64,000 nt of DNA from Myxococcaceae bacterium (GTDB lineage Bacteria; Myxococcota; Myxococcia; Myxococcales; UBA5297): assembly GCA_017500825.1 (NCBI GenBank), contig JAFVYB010000002.1, positions 1 to 64,000 of the forward strand, written 5' to 3'. Each line of letters opens with the position of its first letter. The first letter of the stretch is position 1. Of the stretch, positions 55,208-63,147 are shown piece after piece. The position numbers and the translations under genes were made by a program. The notes beneath the pieces are model-generated. The model did no database searches. It was given only the letters and a program-made list of their open reading frames with translations, and was not told the origin of the DNA.

Positions 55208-55618
55208 ATGACAGCGCAGCGCAAGGATCGTCGGCAGTCGTTCCGCTTCGACAAGGCATTCCCGGTCTATCTCTCCGGCGACGAGGGCGTGACGCGCGGC
55301 ATCGCCCGCAACATCTCGGAAGGCGGCATGTTCATCGAGACGAGCGATCCCTGGCACATCGGCGCGCGGCTTCAGGTGACGTTCGTCTCGCCGGTCACAG
55401 GCGTCGAAATCGCGATGAGCGCCCGCGTCCGCTACCAGTGCTTCCTCTCGTGCAAAGGCGCCTCGGGCGACTCGAACGTCCTGCGCGGCATGGGGTTGCG
55501 CTTTGTCGAACCGCTCTCGCTCGAAGAGGCCATGCCGGGATTGAGCCAGGCCGCCCAGGCCACGCCGTCCGCGCGACAGGCCACGACCTTCAACGCCACC
55601 AACCGCGTCCTTCACTGA
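55208..55618 (+). CDS. PilZ domain protein
   Basis: A 136-residue single PilZ domain that probably senses cyclic di-GMP. The RxxxR motif is in RKDRRQSFRFD near the N-terminus, and the second ligand motif is ARNISEGGMFIETSDP (NxSxxG). VRYQC and RGMGLRFVEPLS complete the barrel. AGGAGG lies ten bases before the ATG at 55208. No diguanylate cyclase is in the window. Myxobacterial PilZ proteins often act on motility or envelope functions; the target here is unknown. Confidence 0.88.
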   Translation: MTAQRKDRRQSFRFDKAFPVYLSGDEGVTRGIARNISEGGMFIETSDPWHIGARLQVTFVSPVTGVEIAMSARVRYQCFLSCKGASGDSNVLRGMGLRFVEPLSLEEAMPGLSQAAQATPSARQATTFNATNRVLH

Positions 55619-55719
55619 CCCCGCGCCACCGCTTGACCGCGTCGCCCGGCGCACATCGCCAACCGCTCCCCCCCCCCCAACCGGGCCGCCCCACCGCCGC
55701 GCAGAGGAGTTCCAACGCC

Positions 55720-56721
55720 ATGGACAAATTCGATCCCGCCCTGCCCACCGTGTTCGTCACGCGCGCCATCCCGCCAGAGGCGCTCGCCGCCATCCAAGGC
55801 AAGGCCAACATCCTCATGGGCCCCTGCGACCGCCCTTCGACGCGCGAGGAGCTCATCGAGGGATTTCGCCAGGCAGACGCCGTTGTCTCGATGCTCAACG
55901 ACCCCATCGACGCGGCGCTGCTCGAAGCGGCCGGGGAGCGCGTGCGACTGGTGGCCAACTACGCCGTGGGCTTCAACAACATCGACCTGGCGGCAGCGGA
56001 GCGGCTCGGCATCTGGGCCACGAACACGCCCGAGGCGACCACCGACTCGACCGCCGACCTCGCCATGGCGCTGATGCTCGCCTTTGGTCGCGGCCTCTTC
56101 CCCGCCGAACAGGAACTCAGGCGCGGCGACTTCAACGGCTGGTCGCCCACCACCCACCTCGGCCTCCTGTTGCGCGGCGCCCGACTCGGCATCGTCGGCA
56201 TGGGGCGCATCGGTCAGGCTGTGGCCCGGCGCGCGCGCGGATTCGGGATGCGCGTCGCCTACCATTCGCGGCGTGAGCTCGACCCGGCCCTGGCCCAGGA
56301 GCTTGGCGCCGAACGACTCGGCCTCGACGAACTGCTCGCCCAGAGCGACGTGGTCTCCATCCACTGTCCGCTGACGCCTCAGACGCGGCACCTGATCGAC
56401 AGCGCGGCCATCGCCCGCATGAAGTCGACGGCCATCCTCGTCAACACGGCGCGCGGTCCCATCGTCGACGAGGAAGCGCTGGCCCAGGCACTGATCGACG
56501 GACGCATCGGCGGCGCGGCGCTCGACGTTTACGAACGCGAACCCTTGGTCCACCCGCTGCTCCTCAAGGCCCCGCGCACCCTGCTCGTGCCCCACCTCGG
56601 CACCTCGACGCTGCAGACCCGCGTCGACATGGGCGACAAGGCCTTTGCCAACGTCCTCGCCGTGCTCGACGGCAAGGCGCCGCCCTTCCCGGTCAACCTC
56701 CCCCCGCGCCCCCGTTCATGA
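55720..56721 (+). CDS. D-2-hydroxyacid dehydrogenase (glyoxylate/hydroxypyruvate reductase type)
   Basis: A 333-residue NAD(P)-dependent dehydrogenase of the D-isomer-specific family. The Rossmann motif is GIVGMGRIGQAVARRARGFG. The catalytic Arg is in NTARGPIVDEEAL, the Glu in ALDVYEREPLVHP and the His in PHLGTSTLQTR. The pattern of N-terminal NYAVGFNNID and TPEATTDSTADLAMALML fits glycerate/glyoxylate reductases (GyaR-like) more than phosphoglycerate dehydrogenase. It is followed by a glycosyltransferase gene 12 bases downstream. Confidence 0.9.
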   Translation: MDKFDPALPTVFVTRAIPPEALAAIQGKANILMGPCDRPSTREELIEGFRQADAVVSMLNDPIDAALLEAAGERVRLVANYAVGFNNIDLAAAERLGIWATNTPEATTDSTADLAMALMLAFGRGLFPAEQELRRGDFNGWSPTTHLGLLLRGARLGIVGMGRIGQAVARRARGFGMRVAYHSRRELDPALAQELGAERLGLDELLAQSDVVSIHCPLTPQTRHLIDSAAIARMKSTAILVNTARGPIVDEEALAQALIDGRIGGAALDVYEREPLVHPLLLKAPRTLLVPHLGTSTLQTRVDMGDKAFANVLAVLDGKAPPFPVNLPPRPRS

Positions 56722-56733
56722 GGAGAAGCCGCC

Positions 56734-57900
56734 ATGCGCGTCGCCCTGGTCCATGACTGGCTCGTCTCGATGCGCGGCGGCGAGCGCGTGCTCGAAGCCT
56801 TCTGCGAGCTCTTTCCCGAGGCCACGATCCACACGCTCTTCCACCGCCCCGGCAGCACCTCGCCCACCATCGAGCGGATGAAAATCGAGTCGAGCTTCCT
56901 CAACCGCCTGCCCGCCGCGCGCGAACACCATCGCGCCTTCTGGCCGCTCTTCGCCCACGCCATCGAGAGCTTCGACTTCACCGGCTACGACCTCGTGCTC
57001 TCGTCGTCCTCCTGCGTGGCCAAGGGCGTCGTCACCCCGACCGGCGCCAGGCACGTCTGCTACTGCCACACGCCCATGCGCTACGTCTGGGACCTCTTCG
57101 GCGACTACTTCGGCCGGGGACGCGCCTCGATGCCGACACGCCTTTGCGCCCACGCCATCGCCCCCTTCTGGCGCCTGTGGGACGAATCGAGCGCCCAGCG
57201 CGTCGACAGCTTCATCGCCAACAGCCAGAACGTCGCCGCGCGCATCGCCAAACGCTATGGCCGCGACGCCCTCGTCATCCCACCGCCGGTGGACGCCTCG
57301 CGCTTCACCCCGAGACCCACGGACGAACTGAGCGACGCCTATCTGATGGTGACCGCCTTCGTGCCCTACAAGCGGGTCGATCTCGCCATCGAGGCCTTCG
57401 CGCGCATGGGCCGCCGCCTGCGCATCGTCGGGCACGGACCCGGGCGGGAGCACCTGGAAAAGCTGGCGCGGGGACACGCCAACATCGAGTTCATCGGCGA
57501 GGCGGGCGAGGCAGAGGTGACCCGCCTCTTCGAGACCTGTCGCGCGCTCGTCTTTCCCGGCGAGGAGGACGCGGGCATCACCCCCCTCGAAGCGCAGGCC
57601 GCCGGAAGACCCGTCGTCGCCTTTGGACGCGGCGGCGCGCTGGAGACGGTGCGCGGACTCGACGAAAGCGACGGCGACGGCACGGGCGCGACGGGCGTCT
57701 TCTTCCACGAGCAGACCCCGGAGGCGCTCATCGAGGCCATCGAACGCTTCGAAGCCAATATCGACCGCTTCGATCCCCAGGTGGCCCGCGCGGCGGCCGA
57801 ACAATTCGACAAGGCCGTCTTCAAAGAGCGCGTGTCCGAGTCCATCGACGCCATCCTGCGCCAACGCCGCCCGACCCGAGAGAGGAGCCGCGCCCCATGA
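56734..57900 (+). CDS. GT4 family glycosyltransferase
   Basis: A 388-residue glycosyltransferase of the GT-B fold, family GT4. The N-terminal domain has ALVHDWLVSMRGGERVLEAF, SSSCVAKG and CYCHTPMRYVWDLF. The C-terminal nucleotide-sugar domain has ADLIAF-like FIANSQNVAARIAKRYGRDA, PPPVDASRF, VTAFVPYKRVDLAIEAF and the family EX7E stretch FPGEEDAGITPLEAQAAGRP. It likely transfers a sugar such as mannose during polysaccharide or glycolipid synthesis. The stop codon overlaps the ATG of the next gene (ATGA), so they are translationally coupled. Confidence 0.9.
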   Translation: MRVALVHDWLVSMRGGERVLEAFCELFPEATIHTLFHRPGSTSPTIERMKIESSFLNRLPAAREHHRAFWPLFAHAIESFDFTGYDLVLSSSSCVAKGVVTPTGARHVCYCHTPMRYVWDLFGDYFGRGRASMPTRLCAHAIAPFWRLWDESSAQRVDSFIANSQNVAARIAKRYGRDALVIPPPVDASRFTPRPTDELSDAYLMVTAFVPYKRVDLAIEAFARMGRRLRIVGHGPGREHLEKLARGHANIEFIGEAGEAEVTRLFETCRALVFPGEEDAGITPLEAQAAGRPVVAFGRGGALETVRGLDESDGDGTGATGVFFHEQTPEALIEAIERFEANIDRFDPQVARAAAEQFDKAVFKERVSESIDAILRQRRPTRERSRAP

Positions 57901-58769
57901 CGACATCCCCGCCGCCGCCCATCGTCGACCACATCCGCGCGCGCACCTCCTGGCGCGCCTTCACCGGCGAAGCGCTCGAACTCGACACACTGAGTGCCCT
58001 GCGCGCCGCCATGGCCGAGGCCGAATCGCGCACCCCCTTCGGCAACCGTCCCCGATTCGAAATCATCACGCGCGCCGAGTCGGGCAACGTCGACCTGAGC
58101 GGCATGGTCACCTACGGCGTGATCAAAAACCCGCCCGCCTTCCTCGTCGGCGCCATCGCCCGCGGCCATCGCGACATCGAGGACTTCGGTTTCGCCTTCG
58201 AGTCGATCCTGCTCAAAGCCACCGAACTCGGCCTGGGCAGCTGCTGGCTGGGCGGCACCTTTTCGCGCAGCCGTTTCGCCCGCGCGATTCGACTCGGCGA
58301 CGACGAATCCATGCCCGCCATCTCGCCCATCGGTCGCCCCTCCGCCGCCCGCTCCCTGCGCGATCGCGCCATGCGGCTCTTCATCGGCGCCCCCCATCGC
58401 AAGCGCTTCGGCGAAGTCTTCTTCGACGAGAGCCTCGACCGCCCGCTCAGCGCGGACATGGTCGGCCCGGCGCACGCCCTCGCCCTGGAAATGGTCCGCC
58501 TCGCCCCTTCGGCCCGCAACCGACAGCCCTGGCGCATTGTCCGGCGCGACGAGGGCCAGCGCTTCGACCTCTACCTCTGCCGCGATTCGGGAATCGTCAG
58601 CGGCGTCAAACCGGGCGGCGTCGACATGGCGCGACTCGATGCGGGCATCGCCATGTGCCACTTCGAACTCACCGCCCGCGCCCTTGGCCTGAGCGGCGCC
58701 TGGCAAGAGAGCGAGGCAGGGGCTGCCACCACGCCGACAGGCTGCGAATTCATCGCCAGCTGGCGATGA
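57897..58769 (+). CDS. Nitroreductase family protein (TM1586-like)
   Basis: A 290-residue protein resembling the putative TM nitroreductase family, in which two nitroreductase halves are joined in one chain. Half one has ARTSWRAFTGEALELDTLSA and ESILLKATELGLGSCWLGGT. Half two has MVRLAPSARNRQPWRIVRRD and LDAGIAMCHFELTARALGLS. Flavin binding is expected but the substrate is unknown. The ATG overlaps the stop codon of the glycosyltransferase gene. A terminator lies 163 bases downstream. Confidence 0.82.
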   Translation: MTTSPPPPIVDHIRARTSWRAFTGEALELDTLSALRAAMAEAESRTPFGNRPRFEIITRAESGNVDLSGMVTYGVIKNPPAFLVGAIARGHRDIEDFGFAFESILLKATELGLGSCWLGGTFSRSRFARAIRLGDDESMPAISPIGRPSAARSLRDRAMRLFIGAPHRKRFGEVFFDESLDRPLSADMVGPAHALALEMVRLAPSARNRQPWRIVRRDEGQRFDLYLCRDSGIVSGVKPGGVDMARLDAGIAMCHFELTARALGLSGAWQESEAGAATTPTGCEFIASWR

Positions 58770-59174
58770 CCTGCGCCGTGCGCCCCCGTCCCCCTGAAGA
58801 CATCCCCGGCGCAAGCATCCCAGCCGCCACGCGCCCCACCGCCCAAGGCCATTGTCTGGCGACCACCCAACCCCGCGATTTTCAAATTCCGCGATTTTCC
58901 AAATCCAGCGCGCGCCCCGTCCCGAACAGTCAAAAGCCCGCGTCCTCGCGTGTGAGGGGCGGGCTTTTTGGTTGTGGCTCAAATCACTGGCGGCCACGAG
59001 CTGATCGCGGCGACGGAGAGGTCAGCGGGCGGCGTCGAGACAGGTGGCACACGGCACATCGGGCCTTCTGAGTGCCGCGACGCGTCTTGGCCTCGCGCGA
59101 TTGGGCGGCGAGAGCGCGCTGTCGGTGTCCTCCGTTCCAGTCGACCGCTCAGTGCCGGGTCACACGCGACGCGC
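58770..59174. other. Intergenic region between convergent genes
   Basis: No gene is seen in 405 bases. Contents are the terminator at 58932-58969 and otherwise unremarkable GC-rich sequence. No transcription start is needed on either side because the genes converge. Confidence 0.45.
58932..58969 (+). terminator. Rho-independent terminator
   Basis: AAAAGCCCG (58932-58940) pairs with CGGGCTTTT (58960-58968), followed by T-rich sequence. It can act on both strands, ending the rightward nitroreductase unit and leftward readthrough. Confidence 0.75.
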
Positions 59175-59921
59175 TCACTTTTTGGCGAGCTCCGCGTCGA
59201 TGATCGCCTTGAACTTCTCGACGGGCTGGGCGCCGTTGACGCGGATGCCGTTGACGAAAAACGCCGGCGTGCCGCGCACCCCGATCGCCTTGGCCAGACG
59301 CGCGTCAGAGGCGATGACCGCCGCGAACTTCTCCGAGTCGAGGGCCGCCCTGAAGCGCGCCATGTCGAGCCCGATCTCCTGCGCCAGCGCTTCCAGCCTT
59401 TCGCGCGTCAGCTTGATGCGCGAGCGCGTGCTCTCGAAGAGCCTGTCGTGCATCTGCCAGTATTTGCCCTGCTCCCCCGCCGCCAGCGCCGCCATGGCCG
59501 CCTGCCGCGCGTGCCTGTGAAACGAGAGCGGCAGCTGCTTCATCACGACGCGCACGTCGTTTGGGTATTGCGCCAACAGCTGCTTCATCACGTCGTTGCC
59601 GCGCACGCAGTAGGGGCACTCGTAGTCGCTGATCTCGACGATGGTGACCTTGGCCTTGGCCGCGCCGATGACCGGGCTGTCGCCAATCGGAAGTTGCGGG
59701 CGCGCGGCGTCGCCCTGGGAGCCGGCGCCCTGAGTCGCCACAGTTTTGGCCGCGGGTTGCGCGACGGGTTTGGCCGGCGCCTGGACGACGGCGTTGGCGG
59801 CGGTTTTTTCGGCAGTTTTGGCCGCGTCGGCGGGCCTGTCGGACGCCAGCGCGAGGGCGGGCGCGAGGGCGAAAATCAGGGCGGCGTTCATCGAGAGGGC
59901 GATTTTGCGGGCGAGGTTCAT
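59175..59921 (-). CDS. DsbA-family thioredoxin-like protein, exported
   Basis: A 248-residue exported thioredoxin-fold protein. A signal peptide (MNLARKIALSMNAALIFALA, cleaved near ALAS) leads to an Ala/Pro/Lys-rich linker (residues 30-78), then a DsbA-like domain with the active site CPYC at residues 102-105 (SDYECPYCVRG) and cis-Pro in RGTPAFFV. A helical insert lies between. Such proteins oxidise or isomerise disulfides. It resembles the first half of the tandem protein encoded next (shared QLPLSFHRHARQAAMAAL-like and AAGEQGKYWQMHDRLFEST segments), so the two are paralogues. Confidence 0.9.
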   Translation of the reverse strand: MNLARKIALSMNAALIFALAPALALASDRPADAAKTAEKTAANAVVQAPAKPVAQPAAKTVATQGAGSQGDAARPQLPIGDSPVIGAAKAKVTIVEISDYECPYCVRGNDVMKQLLAQYPNDVRVVMKQLPLSFHRHARQAAMAALAAGEQGKYWQMHDRLFESTRSRIKLTRERLEALAQEIGLDMARFRAALDSEKFAAVIASDARLAKAIGVRGTPAFFVNGIRVNGAQPVEKFKAIIDAELAKK

Positions 59922-60049
59922 CGGGAACTCCTTGGGGCCACGGCCTCCTGTCCGACGAGACAGACGCTCAATGGACGCCGCGGCGGTGAAAGGGCGCGTC
60001 GCCTTGGGCGCGTTGGCGGCATGGGAGGCGGCAGTGGGTGGCGACCTCT

Positions 60050-60083
60050 AAAAAAGCCCGCGCCCTCACAGGGAGGGGCGGGC
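60050..60083 (-). terminator. Rho-independent terminator of the tandem DsbA gene
   Basis: On the minus strand GCGGGC and GCCCGC arms (plus-strand 60078-60083 and 60056-60061) close a GC-rich hairpin followed by six T (A run 60050-60055), about 40 bases past the stop. Confidence 0.7.
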
Positions 60084-60123
60084 CCAAAAGGTGTGGCGCG
60101 TGTTCAGCGCTCAGTTCGTCGCG

Positions 60124-61794
60124 TCACTTGGCGGGGACAGGAGCGGGCGCTTTGTCAGCGGCGTTTTCCACCGCCTTGGCCGGGACAGGCTCAGCGGCCT
60201 TGCCATCCGCCTTCGCAGCCTTGGCCGCGTCTTCCGCTTTGGCCTCTGGCGCCGCGGGCTGATTCGCCTTGGCGAGGATCTCGTCGATCTTCGTGCGCAT
60301 AAATTCGAGGGGACGCGCGCCGACCAGCATCTGGCCATTGAGGAAGAACGTCGGCGTGCCTGTCGCGCCCAGCTTCCGCCCCTCTTCCATGTCGGCGTTC
60401 ACCAGCGCCTCGATCTCGGGGCTCTTCCACTCCTTCTTGAAGCGCTCCATGTCGAGACCGACCTCGGCGGCCAGCGCCTTGATCTTCTCCTCGGAGAGCG
60501 CGCGGAAGTTCTCGAAGAGCTTGGCCTCCATCTCCCAGAACTTGCCCTGGTTGTGCGCCGCCATCGAAGCCATCGCCGCCGACTTGGCGTTCTTGTGGAA
60601 GCTGAGCGGCTGGTGGCGGAACACGACGCGCAGATCGTTGGGATAGAGCTTGAGGAGCTCCATCGCGTTCTTGGCGCCGGTCGAGCAGTGCGGGCACTCG
60701 AAGTCGAGGAACTCGACGAGCGTCACCTTGGCGTCGGCGGGCCCCTTGGACGGGCTGGTCGCGGGGATGGGGACAACCTTGACCGGACCTGTGCCAGCGA
60801 AGGGATCGCTCGGCGGCTGAGCGCCGGGCAGGAAGACGGGCTTCTCCGAGCCGTCCTTGACGACGCCTCGATGCCAGGCAGCCTGGGCGAGCTCTGCAAG
60901 CAGGAAGACGGGCTTCTCCGAGCCGTCCTTGACGAGCTCCTCGTAGAGATTCTCGGCGGCGACACCCTTGGCGAGCACCGCGTTGGCCCTGACGAGTTCT
61001 TCTTCGACAAGCGCCTTGAACTTTTCGATGGGCTGGGCGCCCGAGAGCTTGCGACCGTTGATGAAGAAAGCGGGCGTGCCGCGCGCGCCGAGCGAAACCG
61101 CCATCTTCTGCTCATGGCTGATCTGCGCTTCGAACTTCTTCGAATCGAGCGCCTGGGCGAATTTCTCCATGTCGAGCCCGATCTCGCGCGCCAGCTCATC
61201 GAGGCGCTCGCGCGTCAGCTTGATGCGCGCCTTGGTGCTGGCGAAGAGCTTGTCGTGCATCTGCCAGTATTTGCCCTGCTCACCGGCCGCCAGCGCCGCC
61301 ATGGCCGCCGGACGCGCCGCCACGTGGAAGCTGAGCGGGTTCTGCTTCATCACGACGCGCACATCGTTCGGATACATCGCCAGCAGTTCCTTCACCCGCT
61401 CGTCGCCGCGCACGCAGAAGGGGCACTCGTAGTCGCTGACCTCGATGATGGTGATCTTGGCGTTCGCCGGACCCATGACCGGGCTGTTCTCGACGGGGAA
61501 CTTGTAGATGGCCTTGGGGTCCTCGACCGGACGCGCCTGGCGCTGCTGCTTGCCGTCGGCCATGCCGCGCTTGCCCTTGAAGCGATCCGCCTTGCGATCG
61601 CGCGGTCCACGCACGCCGTCCCGGTCAAGTCGCTTGAGGCGTTTGTCCTTGAGCGCGCCCTTGGCGGAGGAGTCCTGGGCGATGACGACCTGCCCCGTTC
61701 CCGACGAAGACGCGCTCCGCGTTCCGCCAATCCAGCCACCGGCAAAGCCGACCGCGACACCGGCGATCAGAGCGACAAAGACCTTTATTTTCAT
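60124..61794 (-). CDS. Tandem two-domain DsbA-family protein
   Basis: A 556-residue exported or membrane-anchored protein. The N-terminus (MKIKVFVALIAGVAVGFAGG) looks like an anchor. A basic linker (residues 45-90) precedes DsbA domain 1 with CPFC at 124-127 (SDYECPFCVRG) and RGTPAFFING. Domain 2 has CPHC near residue 366 (DFECPHCSTG) and TGTPTFFLNG. The domains differ in their dipeptides (Pro-Phe, Pro-His), so redox roles may differ. Between them KDGSEKPVFL occurs twice, 24 residues apart. The C-terminal 50 residues are Ala/Lys/Pro-rich. AAGGAG precedes the ATG. Confidence 0.9.
   Translation of the reverse strand: MKIKVFVALIAGVAVGFAGGWIGGTRSASSSGTGQVVIAQDSSAKGALKDKRLKRLDRDGVRGPRDRKADRFKGKRGMADGKQQRQARPVEDPKAIYKFPVENSPVMGPANAKITIIEVSDYECPFCVRGDERVKELLAMYPNDVRVVMKQNPLSFHVAARPAAMAALAAGEQGKYWQMHDKLFASTKARIKLTRERLDELAREIGLDMEKFAQALDSKKFEAQISHEQKMAVSLGARGTPAFFINGRKLSGAQPIEKFKALVEEELVRANAVLAKGVAAENLYEELVKDGSEKPVFLLAELAQAAWHRGVVKDGSEKPVFLPGAQPPSDPFAGTGPVKVVPIPATSPSKGPADAKVTLVEFLDFECPHCSTGAKNAMELLKLYPNDLRVVFRHQPLSFHKNAKSAAMASMAAHNQGKFWEMEAKLFENFRALSEEKIKALAAEVGLDMERFKKEWKSPEIEALVNADMEEGRKLGATGTPTFFLNGQMLVGARPLEFMRTKIDEILAKANQPAAPEAKAEDAAKAAKADGKAAEPVPAKAVENAADKAPAPVPAK
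60828..60935. repeat. 36-bp perfect direct repeat inside the tandem DsbA gene
   Basis: The 36 bases at 60828-60863 recur exactly at 60900-60935, with a period of 72 bp (24 codons, in frame). They encode the repeated KDGSEKPVFL peptide in the interdomain linker. Identity at synonymous positions implies a recent duplication or active gene conversion. Confidence 0.85.
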
Positions 61795-61896
61795 CGTTTT
61801 GCTCCTTCGTCAGGAAGAACGGCCGACTCGAAACGCCATTCTTCAAAAGAGTTGCGCGGGCCTCCTCCCCAGCTGCCCGCCAAAAAAAGGGGCGGC

Positions 61897-61926
61897 CCCT
61901 TAGCACCCGCTCTCAAAGCGGCGCAA
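61897..61926 (-). promoter_or_regulatory. Candidate promoter of the tandem DsbA gene
   Basis: On the minus strand TTGCGC (61926-61921), an 18-bp spacer and TGC-TAAGGG (-10 at 61902-61897) give an extended-type -10. The leader to the ATG at 61794 is about 95 bases. Confidence 0.4.
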
Positions 61927-62166
61927 GGCGGCTCAAACCGCTCGACGACGCGCCCATTCCCTTCCAACCGCGCGCCCTGAGACCGGCCCTCAAGCCGCCC
62001 CCAACCGCCCCTGAATCAGCCCGGCCACACCTTGGATGGAATCTCCCCTGGCAGGCGGCCGTTGGGCGTTTTTCGCATGACTTTTGGGGGCAGATGCCCT
62101 TTGAGCCGCCGCCCTTTTCGCCCCCCCCTCCTCGCCTCCCCCTGGCTCTTCATAGAAGGAACCCGC

Positions 62167-63138
62167 ATGCGCACATTCGGCCTCGCCCTCCTGGCGTCTC
62201 TCGCGCTCGCCAATTGCTCCAACGCCGCTTCCGAACCGCAGCCAGCCGCCGTCGCGCAGCCGGAACCGCCGCCGCCACCACCACCTCCGCCGCCATCGCC
62301 CATCCCCCCCGAGGTCGAAGAGCGCCTCCTCACCGTCTCTGTGGAGATTTCCGGCTCGCTGGAAGGCTCCTTGCGCCGCGTCCTCGCCGACGAAGTGGCC
62401 TCGCCCCTCTCCCAGGTCACGGCGCGAATGCTCGTCTGGTGGGTCGACGTGGCGCGCGATCTGCGCCGGGGCGACACCCTGGACATCGTCTACGAGCTGC
62501 CCCCAGGCAAAGAGCCGCTGCTCCACGCCGTGCGCTTCAACTCGGGCAAAAATGGCCGCGCCCACCGCGCCTACCGCTTCCAGCCAGAGGGCTCCCCCTA
62601 CGGTCGCTACTTCGACGAGAGCGGCACCGAGATCGAAAAGACGCTCAAGGACAGCCCCATCGACACCTACGAGCAGATCACCAGCGTCCTCAACGACGGC
62701 CGACGACATCGCGGCGTCGACTTCAAGGCCCCCACCGGCACCCCCGTGAAGATGCCCTTCGACGCCACGCTGACGCGCAAGAACTGGAAGTCGCGCGGCA
62801 ACGGCAATTGCCTCGAATTCAAAGACCGCCAGGGCCGCCGCATCATCTTCCTCCACCTCGACGAGCTGCCCCAGGACCTCAAGGTCGGCAAACTCTACAA
62901 GACGGGCGAGGTCGTCGCTCAGTCGGGCAACACAGGCCGCTCCTTCGCGCCGCACCTGCACTACCAACTGGAGACGGCGAAGGGGAAAATCCTCGACCCC
63001 TTCAAGGAGCATGAGACCTTCCGGCGCACGCTTCCCGACGGCGAGAAGGCCCGCTTCGACGCCACCGCCCAGCGCTACGACGAGCTTCTCTCCAAGGACG
63101 CCGCCCCCCAGCCGTCGACCGCCGCCAACGCGCCCTGA
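62167..63138 (+). CDS. M23 family peptidase lipoprotein
   Basis: A 323-residue predicted lipoprotein: the signal MRTFGLALLASLALAN precedes Cys17, then comes a Pro-rich segment with ten consecutive Pro. Residues 45-170 (SVEISGSLEGSLRRVLADEV, VARDLRRGDTLDIVYEL) resemble the inhibitory or LysM-like domain of MepM/NlpD relatives. The M23 domain carries HRGVDFKAPTGTPVKMPFDA (HxxxD) and HLHYQLETAKGKILDPF (HxH), plus NTGRSFAPHLH, so the zinc ligands are complete. It probably cuts peptidoglycan cross-bridges. The ATG at 62167 is chosen as the start of the signal. Confidence 0.92.
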   Translation: MRTFGLALLASLALANCSNAASEPQPAAVAQPEPPPPPPPPPPSPIPPEVEERLLTVSVEISGSLEGSLRRVLADEVASPLSQVTARMLVWWVDVARDLRRGDTLDIVYELPPGKEPLLHAVRFNSGKNGRAHRAYRFQPEGSPYGRYFDESGTEIEKTLKDSPIDTYEQITSVLNDGRRHRGVDFKAPTGTPVKMPFDATLTRKNWKSRGNGNCLEFKDRQGRRIIFLHLDELPQDLKVGKLYKTGEVVAQSGNTGRSFAPHLHYQLETAKGKILDPFKEHETFRRTLPDGEKARFDATAQRYDELLSKDAAPQPSTAANAP

Positions 63139-63147
63139 ACCGCGCCC

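Noticed and set aside
60828-60935. Target-site duplication of an inserted mobile element
   Set aside because: Only 36 bp lie between the copies, the frame is kept, and there is no transposase or terminal inverted repeat.
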